64,000 nt of DNA from Panaeolus papilionaceus (taxonomy: Eukaryota; Basidiomycota; Agaricomycetes; Agaricales). The DNA is taken from positions 744,001 to 808,000 of the forward strand of contig JADNRZ010000017.1 in assembly GCA_015501605.1 (NCBI GenBank), given 5' to 3'. Made by a program: the position numbers and the translations under genes. Positions 37,308 to 48,115 of this stretch are shown here, piece after piece. How positions within the stretch are numbered: the first letter of the stretch is position 1; each line of letters begins with the position of its first letter. Under the pieces are notes generated by a model. That model saw only the letters and a list, made by a program, of their open reading frames with translations, did not search any database and was not told the origin of the DNA.

Positions 37308-38503
37308 TCAGCTCGCTTTCATCTGTTGCTGAAATCTTCTGACCACTGGTTCTATACCACCCTCGTCCACTGAAAATCCCAACTCAAGGGCGTAGGTGTT
37401 ATCAAATACAGACGGCCACGACGCCACGATGCGACGATTCGTTGGGTCATCTTGAAACTTCACCAGTTGCAAGGCAGTCTTCCCTCCAACCTTTTCCAAT
37501 GCCTCAAGCTCCTCTTTTACGCTGGCAGTGAATCCAGGTAGGCAGACTACTCTGGTATGCGGCAGGAAGCTATGGGATGGAATATCTTTTGCGATGAGAA
37601 AATTCTTGATTGTCGTTTCGGGAGAGGCCAGCCAGACTTTCAGGGAGAGCTCAGGCGAGTCGGAGGAGTTACCAATGGGACATGTTGTCTCCAGTCCTTG
37701 GAGGGGCTCGCGTATGATTCCTATTTAAAGAAAAAGTTAATACATTTCACCGAAAAAGATGAAACTACGGACCAGACAGAAATGACGACGTTGCATTTGA
37801 AGGAGCACCAGCTCGCACCACAATCGTCGGCAGGCGGAGAACCCTCCCATCTACCCAGCCTCTCCGACTATACTCATTGATCAAAAGCTCCACCATTAGC
37901 TTCTCCATCCCGTATGAACTCTGAGGAAGAGCAATAGTTGAGGGCACTATTATCTCCGGCTATATTGCGACATCGGCATCATAAGCGTAGATTAAACAGA
38001 TTGCATACCAGAGGACCGCCGTACACCGCAAGAGAGGATGCAAAGATAAATTTAATGCCAGGTTTTCCAGATCTTCGAGCGACTTCAAGCAATGTGCGAA
38101 CGGAATCGACATTGATCTGGCGGAGTTGAATACATATGTGGTTGGGAGCTTGGGCAGTTGCGTCAGCATACCTTCATCCCGATGTCAAAGTTATCCTCTG
38201 CTCCGCGAGACATGATTCCGTGAAGACAATATATTACATCAGGGATCCCAAAGGCAGTGTTAAACAGTGATTCGGCCTGTTGAGGTTGCGTAAGATCTCG
38301 TACGAGAGACACGACGGAGGGCGTGGCAGGTTCTGTTAGGCAAATGGTGTCGCTAAGAATGAGCCTGCTAGACGTGCGGGAAAACGCAGATGCGAGCTAC
38401 CAATACATGAGCATCAGTTATCTGCACAAAGATACAAGCATATACGCACCAGACTCCCTAAGAACCCTGCAGCACCTGTGATCAAAACAACTTGAGAAGA
38501 CAT
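37308..38503 (-). CDS. NAD-dependent epimerase/dehydratase, D-erythronate dehydrogenase-like
   Basis: Extended short-chain dehydrogenase of 328 residues in five exons: 38503-38450, 38396-38172, 38116-38009, 37959-37773, 37720-37308. Exon 1 ends inside the Rossmann motif GAAGFLGSL. The catalytic SSYGMEK (YxxxK) follows FASSLAVYGGPLP, and the block GWVDGRVLRLPTIVVRAGAP with FLSGIIREPLQG is typical of DenD-type enzymes, which oxidise D-erythronate to 2-keto-tetronate in bacterial four-carbon acid-sugar catabolism. Substrate identity in this fungus is inference. The gene is intact and points the same way as the broken aldolase immediately upstream, suggesting a former two-gene sugar-acid pathway cluster. 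Confidence 0.87.
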
Positions 38504-38598
38504 AACCGATATCGAGTGTAGATCGCAAGCGAAGGTAGATGGTCTTAGCTCAACAGCACCTTCATAAAATCTAGATCATAACAATATGGATCAATAGT

Positions 38599-39714
38599 CT
38601 ACCAATCCACATCGCGACTTAAAATAGCAGAGGCCTCTAATTTATGATTAAGTAACATCATAAAATATGCACAGCTGTTGGCAAAAGCCCCGGTCGCACT
38701 TTCTACAGCGTAGGGAAGAGTTTTCGAGGAGTTCAAAGATCGTATTAATTCCTCCACATATGTGTCACGCGTGTCAGCGTTGAATCGGATCTGCAGGAGA
38801 TGGTCTATAAAAAATGCGAACAGCGTAACGTGAAATGCCGGGCGTACCTTGGTCATTCCATTTTGAATGCTTTCAGTTAGTAACTTCGGATTGATATAAG
38901 TCGCTCCATGGAGGCAAAGAGGGACATCATCTCCCAACGACTGTTTGAGATCATGGACGCTGAAAAACAATGACATGGGTATCATAGAATTATAAATAAG
39001 AGGTGTGCATATCAAAACAGAATTTGGGAGGCTTCTGGCAAATGCCACGAAAATTCCCGATGCTAGGTGCGAAGATCTGAGCACCAGCTCTTAAAGAATC
39101 AACGATTGATTAGCTTATGCCCTTTCAAAGGGAGATACAGTACTTACTGTTTGACAAAATCCTTGGCCTTGGTTCCGCCCTCCATGTCCAAATTCTAGTT
39201 CGATAGCTATGTTGTGCTTGTGTGTGCGTTGTATGTAAGGCTGAAGAAATACAAGGTTTTCTTCGTCTGGTTTTTGGGTGCTCGCGTCAATCATGGCGCT
39301 ATCGAAGCCAATGGCCTCGTCTGCAAGTTGGAGAGCATACTCGACATCCTCCTGCTTCACAGCATGATCCAGATGAACAGACATGGGAACGCTGGATCTC
39401 CGAGTTCTGGAGGTACGTCAAGTAGAATTACGAGCAGGAATTCCTTACGCGTCAAGACAGAATTAAAGAAACGATTCCTTGCCGTACCGCAAATTTATTG
39501 GCATTAATTGAGGAATAGCCGGTTTGCAGACACGTTCGGCAGCAAGGACAAGACCAATCACCATCTGAGCGTCATACCTTCAATTTCAAGCCAATTAACA
39601 TGTAATCCAAGCAAAGATGGCTGGAATGACGCACACAGTCTGTGCAAGAATCCCATAGTGGCCCCGCTCTGCCTTGAACAGAATGTCCAGAGCGCGATTT
39701 CCCTGAACCCTCAT
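38599..39714 (-). pseudogene. Broken class II (fructose-bisphosphate-type) aldolase
   Basis: Class II aldolases are zinc enzymes that cleave or join ketose phosphates. Homologous pieces in order on the minus strand: NRALDILFKAERGHYGILAQTV (39693-39628 region), then VYDAQMVIGLVLAAERVCKPAIPQL, SVPMSVHLDHAVKQEDVEYALQ with FDSAMIDAS, a KAKDFVKQ block, AGAQIFAPSIGN, LGDDVPLCLHGATYINPKLL, and IRFNADTRDTYVEEL with AFANSCAYFMMLL. Two lesions show. A TAA at 39465-39463 sits where family members have Gln (before FCLD). Between ELEFGHG and KAKDFVKQ (about 39175-39195) the frame shifts and about 15 family residues are absent. The nonsense codon could be spliced out by an alternative GTACGG donor, but the frameshift cannot. 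Splice sites are otherwise intact, suggesting recent decay. The first exon's start (39714) is uncertain. Confidence 0.75.
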
Positions 39715-40276
39715 TTTGCACGGGGAACGTAAAGAGAAGCCCAAAATATGGTAGGTAAAAGGCCTGTAAGATCCCAAGCTTGGTTGCAGGTTTGAGCTGC
39801 ATTTTGTCGAAGACACTATAAGTCTAGGCCTAGGTTTCAGTTTCAAGGCTTCGTAAGCTCGTCGCCCGGGTACTCCTTGGTCGATTTGGCCCAAAAAGTG
39901 CGCGTTCGGGGCTCATAAGATGACGGTTTTAGAGGAATAACGCAGTCAAGAGGGATACTCATTATTGCACAATGCACATTGACGATAAATTGATGGATGA
40001 AGGTTGGCGGTATCAAAGCGACTGCGTCTGGCGCGTCACGGTCTGCGACCACTCATGTGATTTGTGACAGACGTGGTTCATTAGCGAGTGTTTGACGCTC
40101 GGACCACGTCGAGCTTGGTCGAGAGACTCTCCTCCTCTGAAAGGAATACAAACATCCATGGTAATGGCAGATATCAATTTTTCAGAGTGCAAATTCGACT
40201 AAAGTAGATCGAAATAAAAGGAGCAACGTAAGCCAGTCAAAGTTGTTGACATGATGGAACCTGCTGGTCGTGGTCC
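39715..40276. other. Intergenic
   Basis: About 560 bp upstream of the broken aldolase and downstream of the first VOC gene. Short open frames only; nothing recognised. Confidence 0.5.
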
Positions 40277-40864
40277 TCAGATGTGTCCGAAATATCTCGC
40301 AATGCCCCCAACTACCACCCCCAACACCGTTCCAAAGGAAATCCATCCGACGACTCCCCATTCCTCAGCAATAAAAGCAGGCTTTATGCAGACAGCTTCA
40401 ATGTTGCGGCCGTCTGGGTCGAGAACAAAGGCTCCGTAGTACACTGCACAGTACTCGGGACGCACCCCAGGTGGTCCGTTACATTTGGCTCCCGTGGAGC
40501 TAATTGCAGATGTTTGTCAGCTCCAATAGTAATAAGTAGAAAGTGAAAGAACTTACATGGCTGCATTGTAGAAGTCGCGTACAGCACGTCGATTCTTTGC
40601 CGTAAATGCGATGTGCATAGGACCCGTCATTTCTCGTATAGGTGCATCTGGAGGAGGTGGATTTCGGACGTTGCTTCCATCCGCAGAGGGGGTGCCAGGT
40701 CCAGAGACCCAAAAGTCAGGAACATATCCAGAGCCCATGCCAACGACTTGACCATCTGCGAAAGTCATTTTGACTTTGTATCCTAATGGTTTAAGAGCTG
40801 TTTTGTAGAAGTTGAGGGAATCTTCAAGATTCGAGACATGTACGCCAATATGGTCAAGAGGCAT
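40277..40864 (-). CDS. VOC (glyoxalase/bleomycin-resistance-like) protein, copy 1, with C-terminal membrane segment
   Basis: 176 residues in two exons: 40864-40557 and 40499-40277. VOC-superfamily fold: first strand LDHIGVHV with His5, a helix NLEDSLNFYKTALKPLGY, MHIAFTA with His84, and DPDGRNIEAV with Glu137, forming a plausible His-His-Glu metal site. The helix-turn around GAKCNGPPGVRPEY is typical of fungal members. After the domain, residues 150-173 form a Gly/Val-rich hydrophobic helix (WGVVGWISFGTVLGVVVGG) ending in RYFGHI, a probable tail anchor not needed for the fold. The substrate is unknown; VOC proteins include glyoxalases, dioxygenases and resistance proteins. It is the first of three tandem same-strand paralogues. 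Confidence 0.88.
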
Positions 40865-41291
40865 TTTGAATAACAGATGCTACAATTTGGGACAAATTTG
40901 GAAATGGGTGATCTTGTTGGAATGGGAAAGGATGTCTCAAGGTTCATTCACGGAATCCCCTTTTATGTATCAACAAGGCTGACCAAATTGACGGTGCCGT
41001 TGCAAGGTTGAGTCATTTTCAAAGAGCTTGGTACCTTGATATTGATGAATTCTCATGACTGGTGCTAACAGGGACGCGTAAGGAATTCGAGCGGCGTGTT
41101 GTAGCCCGTGTCTGACTTATACAACGGTGGCGCGTCGCGCCTAGAATTCGCGCCTATTGATTTCCTAATTGAAACGCGTACCAACCAGAACTTAGACAAT
41201 ATATATATAAGGCGAACCCAGAAGACATCTGCAATGTAAATACTCGGTGCTCGTGAATCGCGTCGAACGCACTAGCGCCTAGCCTTGGGGC
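40865..41291. other. Intergenic between VOC copies 1 and 2
   Basis: Promoter of copy 1, with a TATA-like CATAAAAGG on the minus strand about 100 bp upstream of its start, and the GC-rich conserved element at 41131-41152. Otherwise no gene. Confidence 0.5.
41131..41152 (-). promoter_or_regulatory. Conserved 22-bp upstream element, VOC copy 1
   Basis: One of three near-identical elements. On the plus strand it reads CGCGTCGCGCC, then TAGAA, then TTCGCG. It lies 267 bp upstream of the VOC copy 1 start. 18 of 22 positions are the same in all three copies, while the flanking DNA has diverged. Confidence 0.65.
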
Positions 41292-41882
41292 TTAGAGATG
41301 TCCGAAATATCTTGCAATTCCCCCAACTGCGACTCCCAACACTGTCCCAAAGGACACCCATCCAAGAACACCCCACTCTTCAGCCATGAAGGCAGGCTTC
41401 GTGCAGACGGCTTCAATGTTGCGGCCATCTGGATCGAGAACAAAGGCTCCATAGTACAGTGAAAAGTACTCAGGACGCACACCAGGAGGTCCATTACATT
41501 TGGCTCCCGTAGAACTGGGTTTCCAAAAGTCCATCAGTCCTCTTTACTATAGAAAATAACAGTTAAACACCTACATTGCCGCATTGTAAAATTCGCGCAC
41601 GGCGCGTCGATTTTTTGCAGTGAATGCAATATGCATGGGACCTGTCACTACTCTCGGGGGAGCATCTGGTGGAGGTGGGTTTCGAGTCTTGCTTCCATCC
41701 GCAGAAGGTGTACCAGGCCCAGAGAGCCAGAAGTCGGGCACCCATCCTGAACCCATGCCGACGACCTGACCATCAACGAATGTCATTTTAACCTTGTAGC
41801 CCAAGGGCTTTAACGCAGTTTCATAGAAGTTGAGGGAGTCTTCAAGGTTCGACACGTTTACGCTGATGTGGTTGAGAGACAT
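41292..41882 (-). CDS. VOC (glyoxalase-like) protein, copy 2, with C-terminal membrane segment
   Basis: 176 residues in two exons: 41882-41575 and 41514-41292, with the same intron position and exon sizes as copy 1. The metal-site residues are kept (LNHISVNV, MHIAFTA, DPDGRNIEAV), and so is the hydrophobic C-terminal helix (WGVLGWVSFGTVLGVAVGG). The sequence is very close to copy 1 (NLEDSLNFY, ALKPLGYKVKMTF, GSGWVPDFWLSGPGTPSAD), so the duplication is fairly recent. A TATAAATA on the minus strand lies about 105 bp upstream. Function as for copy 1 is unknown. Confidence 0.88.
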
Positions 41883-42485
41883 TTCGACGACGAAACGATG
41901 ATAAGTAGGATGGAGTCGGTACTTATTGCTGGGAATGGATGGTGGTGGTTGGAATGAAAAGGTGTTTCAATGTCCGTTCAGGGTAATTATTTATATCAAA
42001 AGCCTTACGAAATGGATAAAACAGTTGCAACGGGTCAAGCGATATCCAAGGACTGCACCTACATCGTTCTACATACTCCTACGAACCACCGCTGAGACTC
42101 GAGAGATAACAGAAGAGCCTGAGCATAAATAAACCATAGGCAGCTCCGAGCTCATGCCAACTGTGCGTCCAATCGAGTCGGTGTTAAGTAGAGTGACGCG
42201 CCGCGCCAAGAGTTCGCGTTTGATGAAATGATTGATGAATTTATAGGGTATCTGTATTCGAGGTTTGTTGGAATGGCGAATCTAATTGTTCATATATATC
42301 CATTACCCAAAGTTATCTGAATGTTAATACATACAATTATACGCGAAGTACATGCTTAAGCCATTTCAGATATGTCAGGAATCCAACACGTCGAAGAGGT
42401 ACATACTACATATATTATAACCCCATCAAATTTGGTGCGATCACCTCGCTGAAGAAAGCCAGCAGCCTCTTTGACAAACACGCCT
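41883..42485. other. Intergenic between VOC copies 2 and 3
   Basis: About 600 bp holding the copy 2 promoter (TATA near 41990, conserved element at 42197-42218) and the copy 3 3' region. No gene seen. Confidence 0.5.
42197..42218 (-). promoter_or_regulatory. Conserved 22-bp upstream element, VOC copy 2
   Basis: Second copy of the element: CGCGCCGCGCC, AAGAG, TTCGCG on the plus strand, 315 bp upstream of the copy 2 start and in the same orientation relative to its gene as the other two. Confidence 0.65.
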
Positions 42486-43094
42486 TCAAAGATGGCCATA
42501 GTATTTTGCAATACCACCTGCGGCAACACCCAGTAATGCTCCAAAGATTATCCAACCGAAAACGCCCCACTCTTCGGCAATAAACCCAGGTCTTGTGCAC
42601 ACGGCTTCGACATTACGACCATCTAGGTCAAGGACAAACGCGCCATAGTACAAAGAAAAGTATTCAGGTCGAACACCAGGTGGTCCGTTGCATTTTGCTC
42701 CTGCAGCACTAGACACGGACGATTAGATTAACCTCAGGCATACTAGACTCAAAAAAACAGGCATAGCACTCAAAACATACATTGCAGCTTTGTAGAACTC
42801 TCGGACTGTGCGTCGATTCGTGGCCGTAAACGCAACATGCATTGAGCCCGTCAACTTTCTTGGAGGACCATTCGGGGGAGGAGGGTTTCGAACGTTGCTT
42901 CCTTCTGCGGACGGGGCATCTGGTCCGACAATCCAGAAATCACAAGCTGGCATCCAGCCGTCGCCGAAACCGACGACCTGGCCTTCTGAAAAGGACAGCT
43001 TCACTTTGTAACCCAATGGCTTGAGGGCGGCTTTATAGAACTTGAGGGATTCTTCAAGGTTTGATACATTCAGGTTGATATGGTCGAGAGGCAT
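42486..43094 (-). CDS. VOC (glyoxalase-like) protein, copy 3, with C-terminal membrane segment
   Basis: 178 residues in two exons: 43094-42781 and 42708-42486. It has the same intron position, metal-site residues (LDHINLNV, MHVAFTA, DLDGRNVEAV) and C-terminal hydrophobic helix (WGVFGWIIFGALLGVAAGG) as its neighbours, but it is the most diverged of the three (WMPACDFWIVGPDAP has a two-residue insertion and an extra Cys). It is therefore probably the oldest branch. A TATTTAAATA lies about 85 bp upstream. Function is unknown. Confidence 0.88.
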
Positions 43095-43939
43095 CGTTAA
43101 AATTTGTGGGAGTCGAAGGATCACTGAGCAGGGGAATCGCTTTGGAACTGGGGTTTCACGGTCGTGGTGGTTGATATTTAAATAGAACGACGCGTCCAGG
43201 GTCCTTTATTATGAGCGACGTGTTTCACCTAATGAGTTTCTCAGGCCCATTAATCCTGCAAGAGAATGAAAGGGGATGAATAAGCATATCCTTGGCCGCT
43301 CATGGTTGTCGGTATTCTCGGGTCGAGTCATTTTTGAGCACGATCCAAGTTGAAGGCCTCGTTGAGCCTGGAAAAGTGAACATCCATCATGGTAACTATG
43401 TGGCAGTTGACAGTCTTTCTGGATAGCTGTGCTCCTGGCGAAGTTTGAAGGGAATCAACAACAACACTAACCCGTTCTTTTGCGAAACGACAATAATGGA
43501 GAGCACAAAAATCTAGAGGACTCTTTGGTCTTCTTCGCATTTGCGGGTTAGGTCTACTGTAGGCACAAATAGCTCACTGTATGGGCCTTCAGCTGCACCA
43601 AGGATGTCACCAGTGAAGATTGGCCTGTGCTAGTCTACGCGTCGCGCCAAGCATTCGCGTTCAAATTTAAACCAGGCAATTGACACGGTGTAGTGATCGA
43701 AGTCAGGGGCGTCGGACACTGTCTGAGAGACACCGAAAGCTCGGTCTGCTTTTTCAACCTTCGCCTCGCTAAAAGGACGAATAGTTGGGCAACTGGTGAC
43801 GACCACCCAGAACTGCTACCACGGTCACTGCCACTTTCAACGTCAGGGCCTCAGGCTGTTAGGTCAATACCCGTCACATGATGATGCGTAGAATCAATAA
43901 GCAAGAGGACACTATAACAAGTGGTTTAATCCTGATCCC
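43095..43939. other. Intergenic between VOC copy 3 and AlkB-like gene (divergent)
   Basis: About 845 bp. It contains the TATA-like box of copy 3, the third conserved element (43638-43659) and a 70-codon minus-strand open frame (43540-43328) with no recognisable content. The element lies between two divergent genes, 281 bp from the AlkB-like start. Confidence 0.5.
43638..43659 (-). promoter_or_regulatory. Conserved 22-bp upstream element, VOC copy 3
   Basis: Third copy of the element: CGCGTCGCGCC, AAGCA, TTCGCG on the plus strand, 544 bp upstream of copy 3. It could equally act on the divergent AlkB-like gene. Confidence 0.6.
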
Positions 43940-45130
43940 ATGGCAGAAGTGCACAATCGAAGCGAGGGCACCGAGCAACAAGCAAATTCGCGGCGGAATC
44001 GTCCATCTAAGCCACCCATCCTTGGTGTTGGAGATAAGCTAGGAGCCGGTGACTCATATCTTGTCAGCGATCTCCTGCCGTCAGATATCGCGGATGATAT
44101 CTTCAACAGGTTGAAGGAGGAAGTAAAATGGCAGATAATGCACCACAGAGGTTGGTGATCCTACTTTGAGCGCCTAAATACACGTAACACGAGTTGATAA
44201 TCGCATATCTCAGGTGGAGAAGTTCCCCGATTGGTAGCTGTTGAAGGCGAGGTTGGAGAAGATGGAAGGTGCGTGGTATAGATATAGTTTCAAAATAGAA
44301 ATCAAGACCAAGAATCTTTGATTAACGATGGTAGCTTTCCGGTCTATCGACATCCCGCCGATGAGTCCCCACCACTGCTTCCGTTCTCACCCACCGTATC
44401 TCTGATCAGAGAGCATGTTCAAAAGGTGCTTCAAGTTTTTATTCTGTTAAACCACTATAATATTCACTTTCATTTACAGATCGTTCAGCATCCCGTAAAC
44501 CACGTACTCATCCAGTATTATCGCTCCGGAAAGGACTTCATCTCTGATCACTCGGATAAAACCATCGATGTCGTCCGAGGGTCAAACATCGTCAATGTCT
44601 CCATGGGCGCTCAACGGGTCATGACCCTAAAATTAAAAAAGGAAAAACTCAAGAACTCGGATCCAAGCACCCCGGGTGAAGACGCAGACAGCACCACATT
44701 GGCGTCTAGCCTCCCTGCTCCACCTCGTCTTTCGCAAAAGATCCCACTCCCCCACAACTCGATGCTGGTTATGGGCCTCGAAACGAATGCCAAATGGCTT
44801 CATGGAATTAATCACGATAACAGACCATTTGAAACCAAGTCGCTAGAGGAACAGAGAGAGCAGGGTGGTCGCATCAGTCTGACGTTCCGTCACATCGGAA
44901 CTTTCCTCTCGAAGGATGAAACATTGATTTGGGGACAAGGTGCAAAAGGGAAGACACAGCAGGATGCTGGGAAGGTCATTTTTGACCAAGATGAGGTGGA
45001 GAGACTGCTAATCGCGTTTGGAGACGAAAATCAGCAGAGCGGCTTTGACTGGGACAAAGCATATGGCGCTGGCTTTGATGTGCTGCATTTGACGTCGAAG
45101 GATGATAAGGACGTTGGACCTCCAAGTTGA
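43940..45130 (+). CDS. AlkB-like 2-oxoglutarate/Fe(II) dioxygenase
   Basis: 335 residues in four exons: 43940-44150, 44214-44268, 44335-44425, 44480-45130. The Fe(II) facial triad is visible: His143 and Asp145 in DHSDK, and His227 in WLHGI. Arg250 and Arg256 in GRISLTFR match the 2-oxoglutarate-binding arginines of AlkB-type enzymes. VLIQYYRSGKDFISDH is the usual lead-in strand. AlkB homologues demethylate DNA, RNA or protein; which one applies here cannot be told from the sequence. A Ser/Thr/Pro-rich insert (residues about 174-204) separates the beta strands before LPHNSML. The C-terminal 80 residues extend beyond the core. A signal peptide is absent. Confidence 0.88.
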
Positions 45131-45410
45131 GATATGCCCCACTACATAAAATTTCTGACAATTTATTTTCTTGGATATGCTCTGACCGTGTGGTATTTGC
45201 GTACAGGCCAAGTGGGAATTGTCGAGGATTTCTCATGATTGACGTCATTGTCTTAATGAAACCGACCTGAGAATTTGGAAAACATAAGATATCGTTTTTG
45301 TCGCCTAGGACATATGACGAATGCCTGACGATGGTCTATTGCGCCTTTCCCAGAAAAAATTTAAAGCAGTGCCTTTCCTTTCCGTTCCCCTTCTCCGCAT
45401 TTCCTTCCTG

Positions 45411-46389
45411 ATGATGACCAGTTTACCACCACCCCCTCAACGAGAAGATGAATCCAGTGCTAGCGGGCCTGTCAGGGTTGTCGCCCCGGAGAGCGGAGGC
45501 GTACCAGGCGACCCCATGTCTCTCAAGTCTCAGGTACTCAGTACGGCCGCAGGTGCACTGCAGGAATTTAAACCCATGGGCAACATCTGCGCCTTCCTGA
45601 ATGCATTCCACGCCTACGCTGATGACAGAAAGAGGATCGTGGAGGCGTTCCATTATTGTGGGCATTTGAACGAAGGTTAGCTATTCTCTTGCAGTTCTTT
45701 TTGGCTCATCCTGAACCGCGCTTCATTTCTCGATAGACGTGCGACAATGCCTCATTTACGATTCGGATGCAAAAGATGCTAAACTCATCGGAGGTACGTA
45801 AAGACAGATTCGAACCCATCCTTGGAGGTAGACGGTCAGCCGTTTGTGATTGTCCACTTCAACTGTTGTTCATATCTTTTGGTTGGTTATTGACTTTCTC
45901 GTGACAGTTGAATACATGATCACTCCGAAACTGTACGAGTCGCTCGAACCTTCAGAGAGACGTCTATGGCATTCCCACGTGTTCGAAGTCAAATCTGGAA
46001 CCCTCATCATGCCCAAACCCGATCTGGTTCCCGAAGCAGCATGGGAGTACGCTGAGAACAAAGAGATGGAACAAGTCATTAAGCTCTACGGGAAGGTGTA
46101 CCACTTCTGGCAGGTCGATCGAGGTGACAAGCTTCCGCTCGGTATGCCGAAGCTTATGACCTCGGTGACCGACCCTGACAGCACCCCTGGGTTTTGGGAT
46201 AAGGTTGCTGCACGGGACGAGAGGCTTAAAGCTGATTACAAGAGAAAACAGCAATCGAGGAAATATATTCCGGACCCTAGGATCCACTTCGGTGAGTCTC
46301 TCTCTCGGTGCGGTTCTTCGTGAATGAGCTACTAATTGTTACCTACTATTCAAGACGCCGACATATGCGATCCATCATCAAGAATGTGA
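45411..46389 (+). CDS. DUF1264 domain protein (oil-body-associated-like)
   Basis: 246 residues in four exons: 45411-45675, 45737-45793, 45908-46291, 46355-46389. It matches the DUF1264/OBAP family: [72 protein letters not shown] and MPKLMTSVT. Plant members associate with seed oil bodies; the molecular activity is unknown, and conserved His and Cys residues (HYCGHL, WHSH) suggest metal binding. Translation could start at the first ATG (45411) or the adjacent one at 45414; a longer upstream frame exists but looks like leader sequence. Intact. Confidence 0.9.
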
Positions 46390-46681
46390 GCAGAGGTAGA
46401 GAATAAAGGATCCTTTCCCTTCTGTTCCTTACACCCATTTAATTTTTATTGTAGTAGCTATTTATTCGTGTATAACACCGAACACTGTATGATACGAACA
46501 AATGCTGAAACACCTTGCATAATTTTTGGCTTTATGCTCTTGATTAACTAAACCTCCGTTGGTCAATTGAGGAATCAGGTTGCTCAATAATCAGATATGA
46601 ATACGGGTATATTCGTTAAAGTGATTGCTACATGCTCTGTACTATCTACCCTTCCGAATCCTAATGGTGTATATGGTGAAC

Positions 46682-47060
46682 TTAAGCACCGACGGTGACG
46701 GGTGTGCAGTTGACGCCGATGAGCTGGTTAGCAAAGTTCTTCTCGCAGCAGACGGGAGCAGCAGCGCTGAAAACATAACATGACTAACTGAACCAAAAGC
46801 AAAAAACATGGGTTAACTTACCAGTTAGCACCAGTGCCAGCACCAATGCCAGTGATGGGGTTGCACTGAGCACCAACTTGACCAGTGATGTCCTGAACGC
46901 TAGCACCAACAAGGGCAGCAATGGTGGCAGCGTTGTAATTGCCGGGGGCTTGGAAGCTGTTGCAGCAGGTGAGTTCGCCAACGTTGCAGCTGTAGTCAAT
47001 AGCTGAGGCCGAGATGGCGGTCATGGCGAGGATGGCGGTGGTGAAGATCTTGGCGAACAT
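46682..47060 (-). CDS. Class I hydrophobin (copy A)
   Basis: Small secreted amphipathic protein that self-assembles at air-water and cell-wall interfaces, coating aerial hyphae and fruiting bodies. 107 residues in two exons: 47060-46822 and 46766-46682. A signal peptide (about 20 residues, ending SASA) precedes the mature protein. All eight cysteines of the hydrophobin pattern are present: CNVGELTCC, AQC, ANC, VCCEKNF and VNC. The intron lies within the fifth-Cys codon. A TATAAAA on the minus strand lies near 47139-47133, about 75 bp upstream. The gene is divergent from, and a close paralogue of, copy B. Confidence 0.95.
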
Positions 47061-48115
47061 GGCTGATGTGTTGGGTTTGATGAGGTGAACTGTGAGGTTT
47101 GCTCTAAAGCTATCTAGTCGAGTTTAGGCCTGTTTTATACGCAAATGGGTCGCCGCAGGGTTGGTCGATGTCCGAGAGGGTACCCAAAAACCTGCAGTCA
47201 CGACACCGTGTTTTTTCCTTATTGACGCTAGTGCTCCATGCATGCTCCAGTTTCATAAAGATGGAAGGGTCAGAAGGCTTCGAGGTGCGCTAGTGTCTGG
47301 AAAAAGTGTCATGGATAAATTCAAATTCAGGGTTGAAGCCTTCCGTTATTGGTGTGCTTGTTTCCTATTCGGTGATGGGAGTTGTCAATCCCTGCCTTAA
47401 GAGGTAAAAGCTTATGTCGGAAGTGCGTAAGACAAAGAACGGGTGGAAGAAGCGGTTGGTTTTGTTCGATGAGGCGAGTAGAAGTCGTTGTCTGATCCGC
47501 CCACATCCGTCGTGTTAATCTTCGAAGCTCGTGGCTGGCGAAAAACAAAAACAAAGCGCAAAGCGCAAGGACAAAGACTTGATAGCTTATTATAAAATTG
47601 AAACACTCTCAATGCATGAGTTCGTCAAGGTTGAATGAACAGGGTGCTAGCACTTGAGGGAATTATGGGGCCCATGCTCCAATGAGGTTACGCTCATGAT
47701 GTCAAAAAACAAACAAATCGTTGGAGGTTGGGAGCCTCATGGACGCTAGAAGGCCCCCCCTATTCAATAATAATTGATGAAAATGTTTGTCATGATGGCA
47801 CGTCAAATTTGGGCGGAGTACGCTTCTAATTGCACTCCATTTACTTTTCGGCTCCATGATTTTTCCCTCCTGAGCGGCAATGGCGGAGCAAGGAGCTCAT
47901 CGCGCGTTTTCGCATTTTCCTTTGCCTTGAGGGGATGCTCAAGTCGAAAAAGACCTATCTTTTTCGGCTCTCCAACGACAACAAGGTAAGTACCATTACC
48001 TCAAAGCACTATAAAAGCCCTATCGAATTGGCCTTGAATCTTCAGTTCGAACTATCTTCAGTGTTCAGCGCATTCATCACTCGAGGCCTCTCTCACCAAT
48101 ATAACTCAATCAGCC
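47061..48115. promoter_or_regulatory. Divergent promoter region of the hydrophobin pair
   Basis: About 1055 bp between two divergent hydrophobin start codons. TATA boxes face outward: TTTATA at 47134 on the A side and TATAAAAG at 48010 on the B side. Short open frames inside look random. The arrangement would allow shared enhancer-type control, which is inference. Confidence 0.55.

Noticed and set aside
39436..41090. A 16-base word (GACGCGTAAGGAATTC) on opposite strands in the aldolase intron and upstream of VOC copy 1
   Set aside because: About one such match is expected by chance in 64 kb on two strands, and similarity does not extend beyond it.
43328..43540. 70-codon minus-strand open frame between VOC copy 3 and the conserved element
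   Set aside because: Short, no family features; more likely leader or spacer DNA.
45795..45870. tRNA-like B-box (GGTTCGAATC on the minus strand)
   Set aside because: Falls within an intron of the DUF1264 gene and lacks an A-box and a cloverleaf; chance match.
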